A DNA stretch of 64,000 nt, taken from Streptomyces sp. TLI_146 (lineage in GTDB: Bacteria > Actinomycetota > Actinomycetes > Streptomycetales > Streptomycetaceae). The translations under genes and the position numbers were made by a program. The DNA lies in NCBI RefSeq assembly GCF_002846415.1, contig NZ_PJMX01000001.1, positions 5,208,001 to 5,272,000 on the forward strand, given 5' to 3'. Positions 22,641-29,458 of the stretch are shown piece after piece. The notes under the pieces were generated by a model. It did not search any database. It was not told where the DNA came from and saw only the letters and a list, made by a program, of their open reading frames with translations. Positions within the stretch are counted from its first letter, which is position 1. Every line of letters begins with the position of its first letter.

Positions 22641-25322
22641 TCACCGGTGGGCCCGGCCGCACCAGCCCAATCCCCCCGCATACAACCCCAACACCACCCC
22701 CACCAACGGGTAATACACCCCCGGCAGCGGCGCCATCCCCAGCCCCGCCCCCACCGGCGTCACCGGCAGCAGCAGCCCCGCCGCCGCGAGCCCGCACGCC
22801 GCCACGGGGACCGGCCCCCGCGCGCCCCGGCCCGCCCGCAGCAGCACCATCACCAGCGCCTGCGTGAGCAGGTTCTCCGTGAACCACCCGGCGTGGAACG
22901 ACGCCTGCCCCTCCGCGTCGCTGCCCGCCCGTACCGCCCACGCCAGTACCGCGAACGTCGCGAGGTCGGCGGCGGCGTTGAGGAGGCCGAAGCCCGTGAC
23001 GAAGCGCAGCACCTCGCGCGGGCGCAGCCGCAGCGGGCGGCGCAGGGCCGCCGGGTCCTGGCGGTCGTACGCGAACGCCAGCTGCGCCGCGTCGAAGCAC
23101 AGGTTCTGCACCAGGACCTGCGCCGGGAGCATCGGCAGGAACGGCAGCAGCAGCCCCGCCGTCAGCATCGCTATCACGTTGCCGAAGTTGGAGGAGAGAG
23201 TGATCCGCAGGTAGCCCGCTATCGTGCCGCCCGCCCGGCGGCCCGCCGCGATCGCGTGGTCCAGGGACGTGAGGTCCTTCGCCGCGAGCACCACGTCCGC
23301 CGCCTCCCGCGCCACGTCCACCGCGTCGCGCGGGCAGATCCCGACGTCCGAGGCGCGCAGCGCGGGCAGGTCGTTGACGCCGTCGCCCAGGAAGCCGGTG
23401 ACATGGCCGCGTTCGCGCAGCACCCGTACGATCCGGGCCTTCTGTTCGGGCGCGCAGCGGGCGAACACCGTGGTGCGGGCGGCCAGTTCGGACAGAGCGA
23501 CATCCGACAGGCCGTCGAACTCGTCGGCCGTCACCACCTCCCCCGGCGCCAGCCCCAGCTCCCGGCACGCGCGCGCGGCCGTCCCCGGGTGGTCGCCGGT
23601 GAGGACTTTGACCTCGACGCCGCTGCGGGCCAGCGCGGTCAGCGCGGCGGCGGCCGTCTCGGCGGTCGCGTCGCGCAGCCCGACCAGGCCGACGAAGGTG
23701 AGCCCGCGCTCGTCGGCCGCCGTGTACGCGCGCGTCCGCGCGGGCCGTTCGCCGAGCGCCACCGCCAGCACCCGCAGCCCGTCGTCGGCGCGGGCGGCGG
23801 CGAGCGCGGTGATACGGGAGCGCTCCCCCGCGCCGAGCGCGCACCGGTCCAGGACCTCCTCGACCGCGCCCTTGACGATCAGGGTGTGGCTGCCGAGGCG
23901 GTCCGGGGTGCGGACCACGGCGGTGGACAGGCGGCGCACCGGGTCGAAGGGGAGGGCCGCGACGGGGTCGTGCTCCAGCGCGTCGAGCCCGCCGGGCAGC
24001 CGCTGCTCGGCGGCGTCGAGGAGGGCCTCGTCGAGGGCGTCGGCGGCGGGCACCTCGGCGAGCTGGAGCGTCCACAGGCTGTTGGCGGCCGCCCAGCGCA
24101 GGACGTCCGGGTCCTCGGCGCCGGACGCGTCGAGGGCGCAGTCGAGGACCGGGCGGTCCTGGGTGAGCGTGCCCGTCTTGTCGACGCAGACGACGTCGAC
24201 GGCGCCCAGGTCGTGCAGCGCGGGCAGCCGTTTGACGATCACCTCGTGCGTACGGGCTAGGGCGGCCGCGCCGCGGGCCAGCGCCGTGGTGACGATCACC
24301 GGCAGCATCTCGGGGGTCAGCCCGACGGCCACCGCCACGGCGAACGGCAGGGTCTCCAGGCCCCGCCCGCGCAGCGCCGCGTTGGCCATCAGGACGAGCG
24401 GCGGCGTGAGCAGCAGGAATCTGATCAGGATCCAGGAGATGCCGTACACGGAACGGTCGAAGGCGGTCGTACGGCGGTCACCTCCGCGCACCTTGCCGCG
24501 CGCCGCCGACCCACGGGCCGACCCCCGAACCGCCCCACGGACTGACCGGCGGACCGACCCGCGGACCGACCCGCGGACCGACCCGCGGGCCGCCCCCCGC
24601 ACCGCCCCGTCCCCGCCGTACGCCGCCGCGAACCGCGTGTCCGCGCCGGTCGCGACGACCACTCCCGTACCGCTTCCGCAGGCCACACTGCTGCCCTGGA
24701 AGCACAGCTCCGGGCGGTCGAAGCCGCTCCCGTCCGGGGACGGTTCGTCGGCCGGGTGTTTGCGCACCGGGGCCGACTCGCCCGTCAGTGCCGCCTGATG
24801 CATCGTCAGTCCGGTCGCGCGCAGCAGCCGCAGATCCGCCGGGACCAGGTCGCCCGGCCCGAGCCGGACCACATCGCCCACCACCACCTGGTCCACCGGG
24901 ATCTCGCGCGGCGCCGGGTCCGCGTTTGGGCCCGCCCGGCGCACCACGGTCGCCGTGGTCGCCACCAGCTCGCGCAGCCCGGCCGCCGAGCGGTCCGCCC
25001 GGTACTCGCCCGCCGCCCGCAGGACGCAGCTCACCGCCACCAGGACCGCGATGACGGCCGCCGTGCCCCACGCCGCGACCAGCGCCGACACCACGGCGAG
25101 CGAGGCGAGCACCGCCGTGAACGGGTCCCGCAGGCTTCGCACGAGCCGCAACGGCCAGGACGGGGTGCGCCGGGTGGGCGGTACGTTCTCGCCGTCGCGC
25201 GCGAGGCGGGCGTCGGCCTCGGACTCAAGCAGTCCGCGCGGCCCGGATTCGAGCGCGCGCAACACCTGTAGCGGGGTCCGCCGCTCAGGCGCCCAGGTCA
25301 CGGACGAGTCCTGGAGTCGCAC
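22641..25322 (-). CDS. P-type ATPase, MgtA-like magnesium-translocating family
   Basis: 893 aa from the GTG at 25322; a GTG at 25301 with AGGAC upstream is an equally good start. Order of domains: N-terminal cation-ATPase segment, two transmembrane helices (about residues 62-100), actuator with LTGESAPVRKH, helices 3-4 with the ion-site motif AVGLTPEMLPVIV, phosphorylation site CVDKTGTLTQDRP (Asp381), hinge FLGDGVNDLPALRASDVGI, and six C-terminal helices. These match the P3B (MgtA/MgtB) type for Mg2+ uptake. Unusual: residues about 240-278 are an Arg/Gly/Ser/Val repeat (RGSVRGSVRGSV) from DNA 24490-24605 with 12-bp tandem repeats, between actuator and helix 3. It overlaps the upstream ArsR gene, so the two are co-translated. 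Confidence 0.88.
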   Translation of the reverse strand: MRLQDSSVTWAPERRTPLQVLRALESGPRGLLESEADARLARDGENVPPTRRTPSWPLRLVRSLRDPFTAVLASLAVVSALVAAWGTAAVIAVLVAVSCVLRAAGEYRADRSAAGLRELVATTATVVRRAGPNADPAPREIPVDQVVVGDVVRLGPGDLVPADLRLLRATGLTMHQAALTGESAPVRKHPADEPSPDGSGFDRPELCFQGSSVACGSGTGVVVATGADTRFAAAYGGDGAVRGAARGSVRGSVRGSVRRSVRGAVRGSARGSAARGKVRGGDRRTTAFDRSVYGISWILIRFLLLTPPLVLMANAALRGRGLETLPFAVAVAVGLTPEMLPVIVTTALARGAAALARTHEVIVKRLPALHDLGAVDVVCVDKTGTLTQDRPVLDCALDASGAEDPDVLRWAAANSLWTLQLAEVPAADALDEALLDAAEQRLPGGLDALEHDPVAALPFDPVRRLSTAVVRTPDRLGSHTLIVKGAVEEVLDRCALGAGERSRITALAAARADDGLRVLAVALGERPARTRAYTAADERGLTFVGLVGLRDATAETAAAALTALARSGVEVKVLTGDHPGTAARACRELGLAPGEVVTADEFDGLSDVALSELAARTTVFARCAPEQKARIVRVLRERGHVTGFLGDGVNDLPALRASDVGICPRDAVDVAREAADVVLAAKDLTSLDHAIAAGRRAGGTIAGYLRITLSSNFGNVIAMLTAGLLLPFLPMLPAQVLVQNLCFDAAQLAFAYDRQDPAALRRPLRLRPREVLRFVTGFGLLNAAADLATFAVLAWAVRAGSDAEGQASFHAGWFTENLLTQALVMVLLRAGRGARGPVPVAACGLAAAGLLLPVTPVGAGLGMAPLPGVYYPLVGVVLGLYAGGLGWCGRAHR

Positions 25323-25656
25323 CCGCCCCGCGCCGGTCGCCCAGGCGCGCCACGAGCCAGCGCACCAGCTCGGCCACCTCCGGGTCGTCCACCAGGTAGA
25401 CCACCCGGCGGCCTTCCCGGCGGGAGCGGACGAGCCCGGCGAGCTTCAGCTTCGCCAGGTGCTGGCTGACGGCGGGCAGCGCCCCGCCGACGCGCTCGGC
25501 GAGCCCGGTCACGTCCGACTCGCCGTGGCTGAGCGCCCAGACGATGTGCAGCCGCGCGGGCGAGGCGAGCAGCCCGAAGACCCCGGCGGCCTCGCCGAGC
25601 ACCTCGGCGGACGGGTCGGCGGACGCGTCGCCCGACGAGCTGGTCAGCTTCTTCAC
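25285..25656 (-). CDS. ArsR-family regulator without obvious metal ligands
   Basis: 123 aa from the GTG at 25656, which has GGAGG 5 nt upstream. The winged-helix domain is clear: VFGLLASPARLHIVWALSHG, LAERVGGALPAVSQHLAKLK (recognition helix) and the wing VRSRREGRRVVYLVD. Classical ArsR/SmtB sensors carry Cys in alpha-3 (ELCVC) or Asp/His pairs in alpha-5. Here the alpha-3 segment reads GESDVTGLAE and alpha-5 is DPEVAELVRWLVARLGD, with neither set. Either the metal site differs or it senses something else. It overlaps the P-type ATPase start and so probably controls that transporter. Confidence 0.85.
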   Translation of the reverse strand: MKKLTSSSGDASADPSAEVLGEAAGVFGLLASPARLHIVWALSHGESDVTGLAERVGGALPAVSQHLAKLKLAGLVRSRREGRRVVYLVDDPEVAELVRWLVARLGDRRGAGATPGLVRDLGA

Positions 25657-25682
25657 CGGCGCCTCCTGCCCGTGTCCGTTCC

Positions 25683-25694
25683 GTACGTACGTAC
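25683..25694. promoter_or_regulatory. Palindrome upstream of the arsR-mgtA operon
   Basis: GTACGTACGTAC is a perfect 12-bp palindrome inside a GTAC/GTACGT-rich stretch (25681-25722 repeats CACGTACG). It lies 27 nt upstream of the regulator start and could be its operator. Confidence 0.35.
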
Positions 25695-25788
25695 GTGCCC
25701 GCGTGAGCACGTCACGTACGCGATGAAGTCAGGCGGCCAGTCTAGGGGCGGCCACTGACATCGCCCCTGACCTGGGGAAGGCCTCGGG

Positions 25789-27765
25789 CTACAGCGGTAC
25801 GAGCGTGACCTCCGTCGCCTTCACGCTCGACCAGACCGCCACGCCCTCCGCGAGCCGCAGCTCGGCCGCCGCCTGCGGGGTGATCTCCGCGACCAGGTCC
25901 GGGGCGTCGGGCGAGCCGATCAGGACGCGCAGCCGGCTGCCGGTCGCGGTGATCTCGCGGACCGTGCCGGGCCAGGTGTTGCGGGGGCTGCCGCCGGGCC
26001 GGTCGCGGTGGACCGAGACCGACTCCGGCGCGATGATCGCCAACGCGCGGCTGCCGGCGGGCAGTTGCTCGGCCGCGACGATCCGGCCGCCGCCGGGCAG
26101 CGCGAGCCCGTCCGCCCCGGCCTCGCCCGGCCAGGCGTTGCGGCCGAGCATCCGGGCCACCCACGGGGAGCGCGGGTGGCGGGTCACCTCGGCGGGCGGC
26201 GCGTCCTGGAGGGCGCGGCCGCCGTCGAGCACCAGGACGCGGTCCGCCAGCGACACCGCCTCGACCGGGTCGTGGGTGACGATCAGGCAGACCCCGCCGA
26301 AGCCGTCGAGGTGGGTGCGCAGGGTGTGGCGCACGCGCGCGCGGGTCGTCTGGTCGAGGGCCGCGAGCGGCTCGTCGAGCAGGAGCAGCCGGGGCCGGGC
26401 CGCCAGCGCCCGGGCCAGCGCGACCCGCTGGGCCTGCCCGCCGGAGAGCTGGCTAGGTCGGCGCTGGGCGAGGCGGCCCACCCCGAGCCGGTCGAGCCAC
26501 GCCTGCGCCTCCCGTCGGGCCTCGGCGCGCGCGACGCCCTGGGCGCGCAGCCCGTACGCCGTGTTGGCGAGCGCCGTCAGGTGCGGGAACAGCGCGCCGT
26601 CCTGCGGCACCCAGGCGACCCCGCGCCGGTGCGGCGCGAGATCGGTGACGTCCTGGTCGCCGAGGCGCAGTGCGGCACGCGCGCGTGGGGTGAGGCCGAG
26701 CAGGGCGCGCAGGAGGGTGGTCTTGCCCGCGCCGTTCTCGCCGACAACGGCGATGGTGGTGCCGGGGGCGGCGTCCAGGGTCAGCTGGGTGAACCCGCTG
26801 ACCTCGGCGTGCAGCGCCCAGCTTCCGGCGGGGGCGGGGGACTTGGGGGCGTCGGCGGGCGCGGGCTCGTCGGACTCGTCCGCGCGGCTCCGTTCCGTAC
26901 CGCTGTCTTCCGTACGGAGTACGGATACGGAACGTGTTCCGCCGCCCGTCCAGCGGCCGCGCAGGGCCACCAGGACCGCCATCGCGATGGCGAGCAGCAG
27001 CAGGGAGACGGAGGTCGCGGCCTCGGGGGAGTTCTGGAGCAGCAGATAGACCTGGAGGGGGAGGGTCTGGGTGGTGCCGGGGAGGTTGCCCGCGAAGGTG
27101 ATCGTGGCGCCGAACTCGCCCAGCGCGCGCGCCCACGTCAGCGCGGCCCCGGCGACCAGCCCGGGCGCGACCATCGGCAGCGTGACCGTCAGGAACACCC
27201 GGAACGGGGAGGCGCCGAGGGAGGCCGCGGTCTCCTCGTAGCGGGGGCGCAGCCCGCCGAGCGCGCCCTCCAGGCTGATCACCAGGAACGGCATCGCCAC
27301 GAAGGTGGCGGCGACGACCGCGCCGGAGGTGTGGAAGGGCAGCGTGATGCCGAAGGTGTCCTCCAGCCACGGCCCGAGGAGCCCGCGCCGCCCGAAGCCG
27401 AGCAGCAGCGCCACACCGCCGACGGTCGGCGGCAGCACCATCGGCAGCAGTACCAGCGAACGCACCAGCGCCTTGCCGGGGAAGTCCACGCGCGCGAGGA
27501 GCCACGCCAGCGGCACCCCCAGCACGAGGGACAGGCCGAGCGCCCAGAACGAGACGAGCAGGGACAGCTTCAGCGCCTCGGTGACGCCGGGGCTGCTGAG
27601 ATGCGTACCGAGGTCGCTCCAGGAGGTGCGGGCCAGGATGCCGATCAGCGGCATCAGCAGGAACGCCACGGCGAGCAGGGCGGGCACCAGGAGGGTGACG
27701 GGGGCGCGCAGGCCGCGGGAGCGGGCGCCCGGGCTCCAGCGGTGCGACCGGCTGCTGTTCTTCAT
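25789..27765 (-). CDS. modBC: Fused molybdate ABC transporter, permease plus ATPase (ModB-ModC)
   Basis: 658 aa. Residues about 1-265 form a ModB-type permease with six helices and the coupling-loop motif near EETAASLGASPFRVFLTVTL. A Ser/Glu/Pro linker (about 270-310) joins it to a ModC ATPase: Walker A VGENGAGKTTLLR, Q-loop WVPQDGALFP, signature LSGGQAQRVALARAL, Walker B LLLLDEPLAALD and the H-loop VTHDPVEA. From about 590 a TOBE/MOP molybdate-binding domain follows (SRLRVLIGSPDAPDLVAEIT). In E. coli these are two proteins; here one frame covers both without any sign of sequencing error. It follows modA and the HTH-TOBE gene on the same strand, forming one uptake operon. Confidence 0.92.
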   Translation of the reverse strand: MKNSSRSHRWSPGARSRGLRAPVTLLVPALLAVAFLLMPLIGILARTSWSDLGTHLSSPGVTEALKLSLLVSFWALGLSLVLGVPLAWLLARVDFPGKALVRSLVLLPMVLPPTVGGVALLLGFGRRGLLGPWLEDTFGITLPFHTSGAVVAATFVAMPFLVISLEGALGGLRPRYEETAASLGASPFRVFLTVTLPMVAPGLVAGAALTWARALGEFGATITFAGNLPGTTQTLPLQVYLLLQNSPEAATSVSLLLLAIAMAVLVALRGRWTGGGTRSVSVLRTEDSGTERSRADESDEPAPADAPKSPAPAGSWALHAEVSGFTQLTLDAAPGTTIAVVGENGAGKTTLLRALLGLTPRARAALRLGDQDVTDLAPHRRGVAWVPQDGALFPHLTALANTAYGLRAQGVARAEARREAQAWLDRLGVGRLAQRRPSQLSGGQAQRVALARALAARPRLLLLDEPLAALDQTTRARVRHTLRTHLDGFGGVCLIVTHDPVEAVSLADRVLVLDGGRALQDAPPAEVTRHPRSPWVARMLGRNAWPGEAGADGLALPGGGRIVAAEQLPAGSRALAIIAPESVSVHRDRPGGSPRNTWPGTVREITATGSRLRVLIGSPDAPDLVAEITPQAAAELRLAEGVAVWSSVKATEVTLVPL

Positions 27766-27842
27766 GGCGTGACCGCGGCTTCCTGGTGGTGCGGGGCCGA
27801 CGTTTCGCCCCCCGTGCGCAACGGGCGGCCCCGGCAGGGGGG

Positions 27843-28646
27843 TTACGGCTTCTGGAAGCCCGCGTCCTGGAGGATCTTCTGCGCCTCGGGGCCGCTGAGC
27901 CACCGCACGAACGCGGCCGCCGCGTCGGCGTTCTTGGTGGACTTCAGGGTGGCGGCCGGGTACTGGGCCACCGCGTTCTGCGCGTCCGGGATCTCCACGG
28001 CGTCGACCTTGCCGGTCGCGCCGGCGGCGTCCGTCTTGTAGACGATGCCCGCGTCGGCCTCGCCGAGCTCGACCTTGGTGAGGACGGCCCGTACGTTCGG
28101 CTCCTGCGAGACCGGCTTGACCGTGATCTTCTGCGCGTCCAGGACCTTCTTGCTGTAGCGGCCGACCGGCACCTCGGGCGCGGCGAGCACGACCTTCAGC
28201 TTGGTGTCGGCGAGGTCCGTGAGCGCGCCGACCTTCTTGGGGTTGCCCTTGCCGGTCGCGATGACCAGCCGGTTCCTGGCGATGACGGTGGCGGCGCCGG
28301 TGTCCGCCTTGAGCCCGTCCATGGTCTTGTTGTCGGCGGTGACCAGGGCGTCGGCGGGGGCGCCCTGCTTGACCTGGGCGGCGAGCTCCTGCGACCCGGC
28401 GAAGGAGAACGTCACCTTGGTGCCCGGGTGCGCCTTCTCGTACGCGGCGCCCGCCGTCTTGAAGACGTCGGTGAGCGAGGCGGCGGCGAGGACCGTGAGC
28501 CTGGCCGCCGGCGCGCCGGTGGAACTCTTCGCGGTACCCGGGTCGTTCTTCTTGTCGTCGTCCTTGCCGCAGGCGGCGAGGGGGACGAGCAGGGCGGCGG
28601 TGACGACGGCGGCCGCGGCGCGGCGCCGGGTGAGGAAGGGGGCCAT
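27843..28646 (-). CDS. modA: Molybdate-binding lipoprotein ModA
   Basis: 267 aa, ATG at 28646 with AAGGAGATC upstream. Lipoprotein signal AAAVVTAALLVPLAAC (lipobox LAAC). The mature part starts with the family hallmark LTVLAAASLTDVFK, then VTFSFAGSQELAAQVKQGAP and ADALVTADNKTMD, which carry the Ser and backbone ligands for the oxyanion. A Tyr in VYKTDA near the end also fits. Type II periplasmic binding fold. It delivers molybdate (or tungstate) to ModBC encoded 77 nt downstream. Confidence 0.95.
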   Translation of the reverse strand: MAPFLTRRRAAAAVVTAALLVPLAACGKDDDKKNDPGTAKSSTGAPAARLTVLAAASLTDVFKTAGAAYEKAHPGTKVTFSFAGSQELAAQVKQGAPADALVTADNKTMDGLKADTGAATVIARNRLVIATGKGNPKKVGALTDLADTKLKVVLAAPEVPVGRYSKKVLDAQKITVKPVSQEPNVRAVLTKVELGEADAGIVYKTDAAGATGKVDAVEIPDAQNAVAQYPAATLKSTKNADAAAAFVRWLSGPEAQKILQDAGFQKP

Positions 28647-28786
28647 GGGGGCGGATCTCCTTGGATGCTGAGCCGCGCCGGTGACGGCGACGCCGCCGGG
28701 AACGTGGACGTGGACGTACTACGGGGACGTACGGGAACGTCCCTGAGCGGGTGCGTCCTGAGCGGTGTGCTGTTGAGCGGTGCGTA

Positions 28787-29182
28787 TCAAGCGCGGTCGA
28801 TGTGCACGCTGGTCGACTTCACGCGGGCGGTGGCCTGCATGCCGACTTCGAGCCTCAGCTCCTCGACGGCCTCCCGGGTGAGCAGCGAGACCAGCCGGTG
28901 CGGACCGGCCTGGATCTCGACCTGGGCGGCGACGTCGCCGAGCTTCACGGCGGTGACGATGCCCGGGAAGGCGTTGCGGGCGGAGGTGTAGGAGACGTCG
29001 TCCTCGCCGGTGCCGCTCTGGGCGACCTCGACGGAGAAGGCGGCCAGGTCGCGGCCGTCGATGAGACGGCGGCCGCTGTCGTCGCGGTGGGTGGCGACGC
29101 GGCCCGCGTCCGCCCAGCGGCGGGCGGTGTCGGGGCTGACCCCGAGCAGACGGGCGGCCTGGCCGATCGTGTAGGACTGCAT
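28787..29182 (-). CDS. HTH plus TOBE molybdate-responsive regulator or molybdopterin-binding protein
   Basis: 131 aa from the ATG at 29182 (a TTG three codons upstream is less likely). The N-terminus is a MerR-like excisionase-type helix-turn-helix: YTIGQAARLLGVSPDTARRW, then GRRLIDGRDLAAF. The C-terminus is a single TOBE/Mop domain (ARNAFPGIVTAVKLGDVAAQ and VSLLTREAVEELRLEVG), which binds molybdate or molybdopterin. It is first in a minus-strand series with modA and modBC, so it is a likely local molybdate sensor, analogous in role to ModE but with a different DNA-binding part. A TATCTT box 7 nt upstream suggests leaderless translation. Confidence 0.85.
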   Translation of the reverse strand: MQSYTIGQAARLLGVSPDTARRWADAGRVATHRDDSGRRLIDGRDLAAFSVEVAQSGTGEDDVSYTSARNAFPGIVTAVKLGDVAAQVEIQAGPHRLVSLLTREAVEELRLEVGMQATARVKSTSVHIDRA

Positions 29183-29189
29183 ATGCGAC

Positions 29190-29195
29190 AAGATA
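29190..29195 (-). promoter_or_regulatory. -10 box of a leaderless promoter (HTH-TOBE gene)
   Basis: TATCTT on the minus strand, 7 nt before the ATG at 29182, without a ribosome binding site. Confidence 0.45.
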
Positions 29196-29237
29196 GGCCA
29201 GTTCAGCCCGCATTTACAGAAGCTTTGGGCGTATGTA

Positions 29238-29253
29238 CATCGCAGATGCGATG
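29238..29253. promoter_or_regulatory. Perfect palindrome upstream of the molybdate operon
   Basis: CATCGCAGATGCGATG is a 7+7 bp perfect inverted repeat around GA, 56 nt upstream of the HTH-TOBE start. It is a candidate operator for that regulator. The remaining 275-bp divergent spacer (29183-29458) shows no gene. Confidence 0.45.
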
Positions 29254-29458
29254 CCTGATGGAGGAACCTCCAGGGGGCGTGACCCGGGACGACCGGCCCT
29301 GCGGCAGGGGACTTTAGTCCCTGTTTACCATTGCTTTACTTACGCTTGGATCTTGCTCGGTAGTTGAAACTGGATCTTGTCCTGCTGTCCTCCCCTCCGC
29401 GCGTCCTCGGGCGGCCGACGGGCGCTCAGGGGGCGGATCGTGATCACGAGGACCGTGC

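Noticed and set aside
24490..24605. Repeat insert in the P-type ATPase as a sign of a broken gene
   Set aside because: The reading frame continues through it and all catalytic motifs before and after are intact.
25789..27765. ModB-ModC fusion as a sequencing frameshift artefact
   Set aside because: Both halves are in the same frame with a sensible linker and no internal stop or start; a frameshift is not needed to explain it.
28810..29191. Single excisionase-like HTH as a mobile-element excisionase
   Set aside because: The HTH is joined to a TOBE domain and stands at the head of a molybdate operon, so a metabolic regulator is more likely.
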